A stretch of 64,000 nt of DNA from assembly GCA_003258725.1 (NCBI GenBank), contig QHMG01000007.1, positions 53,431 through 117,430 on the forward strand, given 5' to 3'. The notes under the pieces are model-generated. The model did not search any database and was not told the DNA's origin. It saw only the letters and a list, made by a program, of their open reading frames with translations. Positions 62,802 to 64,000 of this stretch are shown here, piece by piece. The position numbers and the translations under genes were made by a program. The first letter of the stretch is position 1. The number at the start of each line of letters is the position of its first letter. This DNA is from Candidatus Melainabacteria bacterium (lineage in GTDB: Bacteria > Cyanobacteriota > Vampirovibrionia > Gastranaerophilales > Gastranaerophilaceae).

Positions 62802-63674
62802 TTATTTACCCTTTTGAGCCAATTTAGGTGGAGTTGTAAATCCAAAGCCTTGTAACTCACTTGCAAACTGTCCATAAGATTTTGTAAATGTTACACCAGG
62901 TCTGTATGAATCTAAAAGCACAACCTCTTTAACCTTACCTTTTTTATCTAAAATTACTTGCTGCACAGAAAGAACATGGCTTGTACCGTCAGGACCTTGA
63001 TTTTTATCAAAGAAGGTATACGTTGCCGCAATTCCGGCATTATCCTCTGGGTTTTGTCCCATTAGTTGTAAAATTGGTTCATAATATTGCTCTTGGGTTG
63101 TCTGTAAACCTTTAGAACCCGTCAATAAAAACTGTAATGAATCTTCACCGGCTAAATCATTTCCTTTTATTGAACCGTCATTGATATTTTCAACTTTAAA
63201 GTGTTTTTCTACAGCAATTTCCAACAATAAAGCATCTGCATCACCACTTGAAAAATCACTGTTTTTTTGAGCTTTTTTAAATTCATCTTGCGATATTTTA
63301 ATATCTTTTTTTGCGCCTTCAAAATGTACAGTAAAACTACCGTCTTTTTCTTGTGTAATAGCATTTTGTAAGGCTTCTTTACCCCAATCAGTTTTTGACA
63401 TAGAATTCATTTGAGCTAATAACCAGCAATCACCCGCACTAGAACCTTGCTTTCCACCTTGAATAATTCCGTCGGGAGTATTTTTAATACGTTCTCGCTC
63501 TGCTTTTTGAGCAGCTCTGATTGCCTTTTTTTCCTCTTTAGTCAATTTGACCTTTTCATCTTTCACAATACTATCGCCAAAAATGCTTGTATTTTCGGAA
63601 GTTGTAACTTTAGATGAAGTGCTTGTAGCCGATTGATTTGTATTGAAATTTATTGATGAAATATTGCTAAACAT
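62802..63674 (-). CDS. Calpain-like cysteine peptidase (C2-like)
   Basis: 290 residues. After a Ser/Thr-rich N-terminus (1-40) and a charged helix (41-65) comes a calpain signature: GGKQGSSAGDCWLLAQMNSM, with Cys83 as nucleophile and Gln76 as oxyanion residue. His233 lies in GTSHVLSVQQV. The residue usually Asn in calpains (NPWG) is Asp255 in LLDSYRPG. The spacing from Gln to Cys is one longer than usual (7 rather than 6). No calcium-binding EF-hand domain, no signal peptide. Inferred active, possibly exported by a non-Sec route. Confidence 0.82.
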   Translation of the reverse strand: MFSNISSINFNTNQSATSTSSKVTTSENTSIFGDSIVKDEKVKLTKEEKKAIRAAQKAERERIKNTPDGIIQGGKQGSSAGDCWLLAQMNSMSKTDWGKEALQNAITQEKDGSFTVHFEGAKKDIKISQDEFKKAQKNSDFSSGDADALLLEIAVEKHFKVENINDGSIKGNDLAGEDSLQFLLTGSKGLQTTQEQYYEPILQLMGQNPEDNAGIAATYTFFDKNQGPDGTSHVLSVQQVILDKKGKVKEVVLLDSYRPGVTFTKSYGQFASELQGFGFTTPPKLAQKGK

Positions 63675-63781
63675 AACTGTCCTTATTAATTATACTAGAA
63701 TAAAGATGCATAAAAATAATAATTGCTAGCTATTTAAAAAATTATAACATTAATTTACAAAAAAAAAGAACAACGACAAAA

Positions 63782-63806
63782 AAGCCTCAACTTACGTTGA
63801 GGCTTA
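63782..63806. terminator. Hairpin between the calpain-like gene and the KTR gene
   Basis: A perfect 9-10-bp stem (AAGCCTCAAC at 63782-63791 with 63796-63805), TTAC loop. Runs of A on the left suggest it terminates the minus-strand gene to its right. Confidence 0.7.
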
Positions 63807-63865
63807 AATGGAGGAAGAGGTGAAGGACTCTATAATTAGAAAAATAGTTTTATAAATAGTGAATC

Positions 63866-64000
63866 TTAAGCGTCTGGCTCTTTGATGACAGTTATCTTCA
63901 AGTTGTCAACTTTAATCAAGCTTTCTTGTCTGCATTTTGGACAATAAAGGGGATAATTCTCCAAAACAGTGTCCTTCCTAATTTTATTACGGGTTTTGCT
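63866..64000 (-). CDS. Cysteine-rich KTR protein, C-terminal part (cut by window end)
   Basis: Only 44 residues plus a stop are inside the window, too short for the usual ORF cut-off. The sequence reads SKTRNKIRKDTVLENYPLYC, then CPKCRQESLIK and ends VIKEPDA. This is the pattern of the Cys-rich KTR small proteins of Firmicute conjugative elements (Tn916/Tn1549-like). The CPKC pair binds metal, probably with another pair upstream. Codons such as AGG, GAG and CCC are more frequent than in neighbouring genes, as expected of transferred DNA. Function unknown. Confidence 0.75.
   Translation of the reverse strand, partial: SKTRNKIRKDTVLENYPLYCPKCRQESLIKVDNLKITVIKEPDA

Noticed and set aside
1..64000. 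CRISPR array or rRNA genes
   Set aside because: No regularly spaced short repeats were seen, and no rRNA-like stretch; every long interval is coding or short intergenic DNA.

Overview
The window is AT-rich, densely packed bacterial DNA. Several features point to a non-photosynthetic cyanobacterial relative of the Melainabacteria/Vampirovibrionia type (gut 'Gastranaerophilales'-like). The ATP synthase genes are in the cyanobacterial order a-c-b'-b-delta-alpha-gamma, with separate b and b' genes and no beta or epsilon. GyrA has a cyanobacterial-style C-terminal domain, and there is a DUF512 radical-SAM protein. The gene set (pyruvate formate-lyase, ferredoxin, deoxyribonucleoside catabolism, GH13 enzymes) suggests an anaerobic fermenter. 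The organism assignment is an inference from gene content, not a computed phylogeny.

Layout. 1-0.7 kb: end of phosphopentomutase and a small ferredoxin. 0.9-5.0 kb: a 1377-residue protein with papain-like catalytic signatures. 5.1-10.1 kb: ATP synthase operon (minus). 10.2-13.4 kb: biotin ligase, a FliA-like sigma factor, FlhB and DeoC. 13.6-18.5 kb: a divergent GH13-like protein, a TPR protein and two tandem secreted helical paralogues. 18.5-23.5 kb: minus-strand housekeeping genes (nnrD, trmL, CDP-alcohol transferase, Gfo/Idh oxidoreductase, rpsR-ssb-rpsF, dapF). 23.6-32.3 kb: membrane and glycosyltransferase genes plus a Na/Pi cotransporter. 32.4-34.1 kb: a HELGH metallopeptidase-like protein. 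34.2-37.4 kb: pyruvate formate-lyase locus. 37.6 kb: tRNA-Met with tRNA fragments around it. 37.8-41.5 kb: flagellar motor operon (fliN, fliM, fliL, motB, motA). 41.6-48.9 kb: housekeeping genes (folate cyclo-ligase, DUF512, PadR, uppS, rdgB, prs, a hydrolase, pncC). 48.9-53.0 kb: a giant GH13 enzyme. 53.2-57.6 kb: large TPR protein and gyrA. 57.8-63.7 kb: a small MshEN-like protein, AI-2E transporter, radical SAM protein, YcxB-like protein, methyltransferase, thioredoxin, GNAT and a calpain-like protein. At the right edge is part of a Cys-rich KTR protein typical of conjugative elements.

How the genes work together. DeoB and DeoC would feed deoxyribonucleosides into central metabolism, and Prs makes PRPP. 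The two GH13 proteins suggest alpha-glucan turnover. Pyruvate is cleaved by pyruvate formate-lyase, activated by PflA. The enzyme is encoded in two pieces: a 694-residue body with the catalytic Cys pair and a separate 78-residue glycyl-radical domain. A perfect 7-1-7 Fur-type palindrome lies at the likely pfl promoter. ATP synthase and the MotAB stator look proton-coupled.

Most interesting: the split pyruvate formate-lyase with a dispersed palindrome between its halves and a Fur-type box upstream; three signal-peptide-less protease-like proteins (papain-, HELGH- and calpain-like) plus a giant cytosolic-looking GH13; a tRNA-Met locus carrying duplicated tRNA ends; and the possible edge of a conjugative element at the right end. 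No CRISPR array or rRNA was seen.
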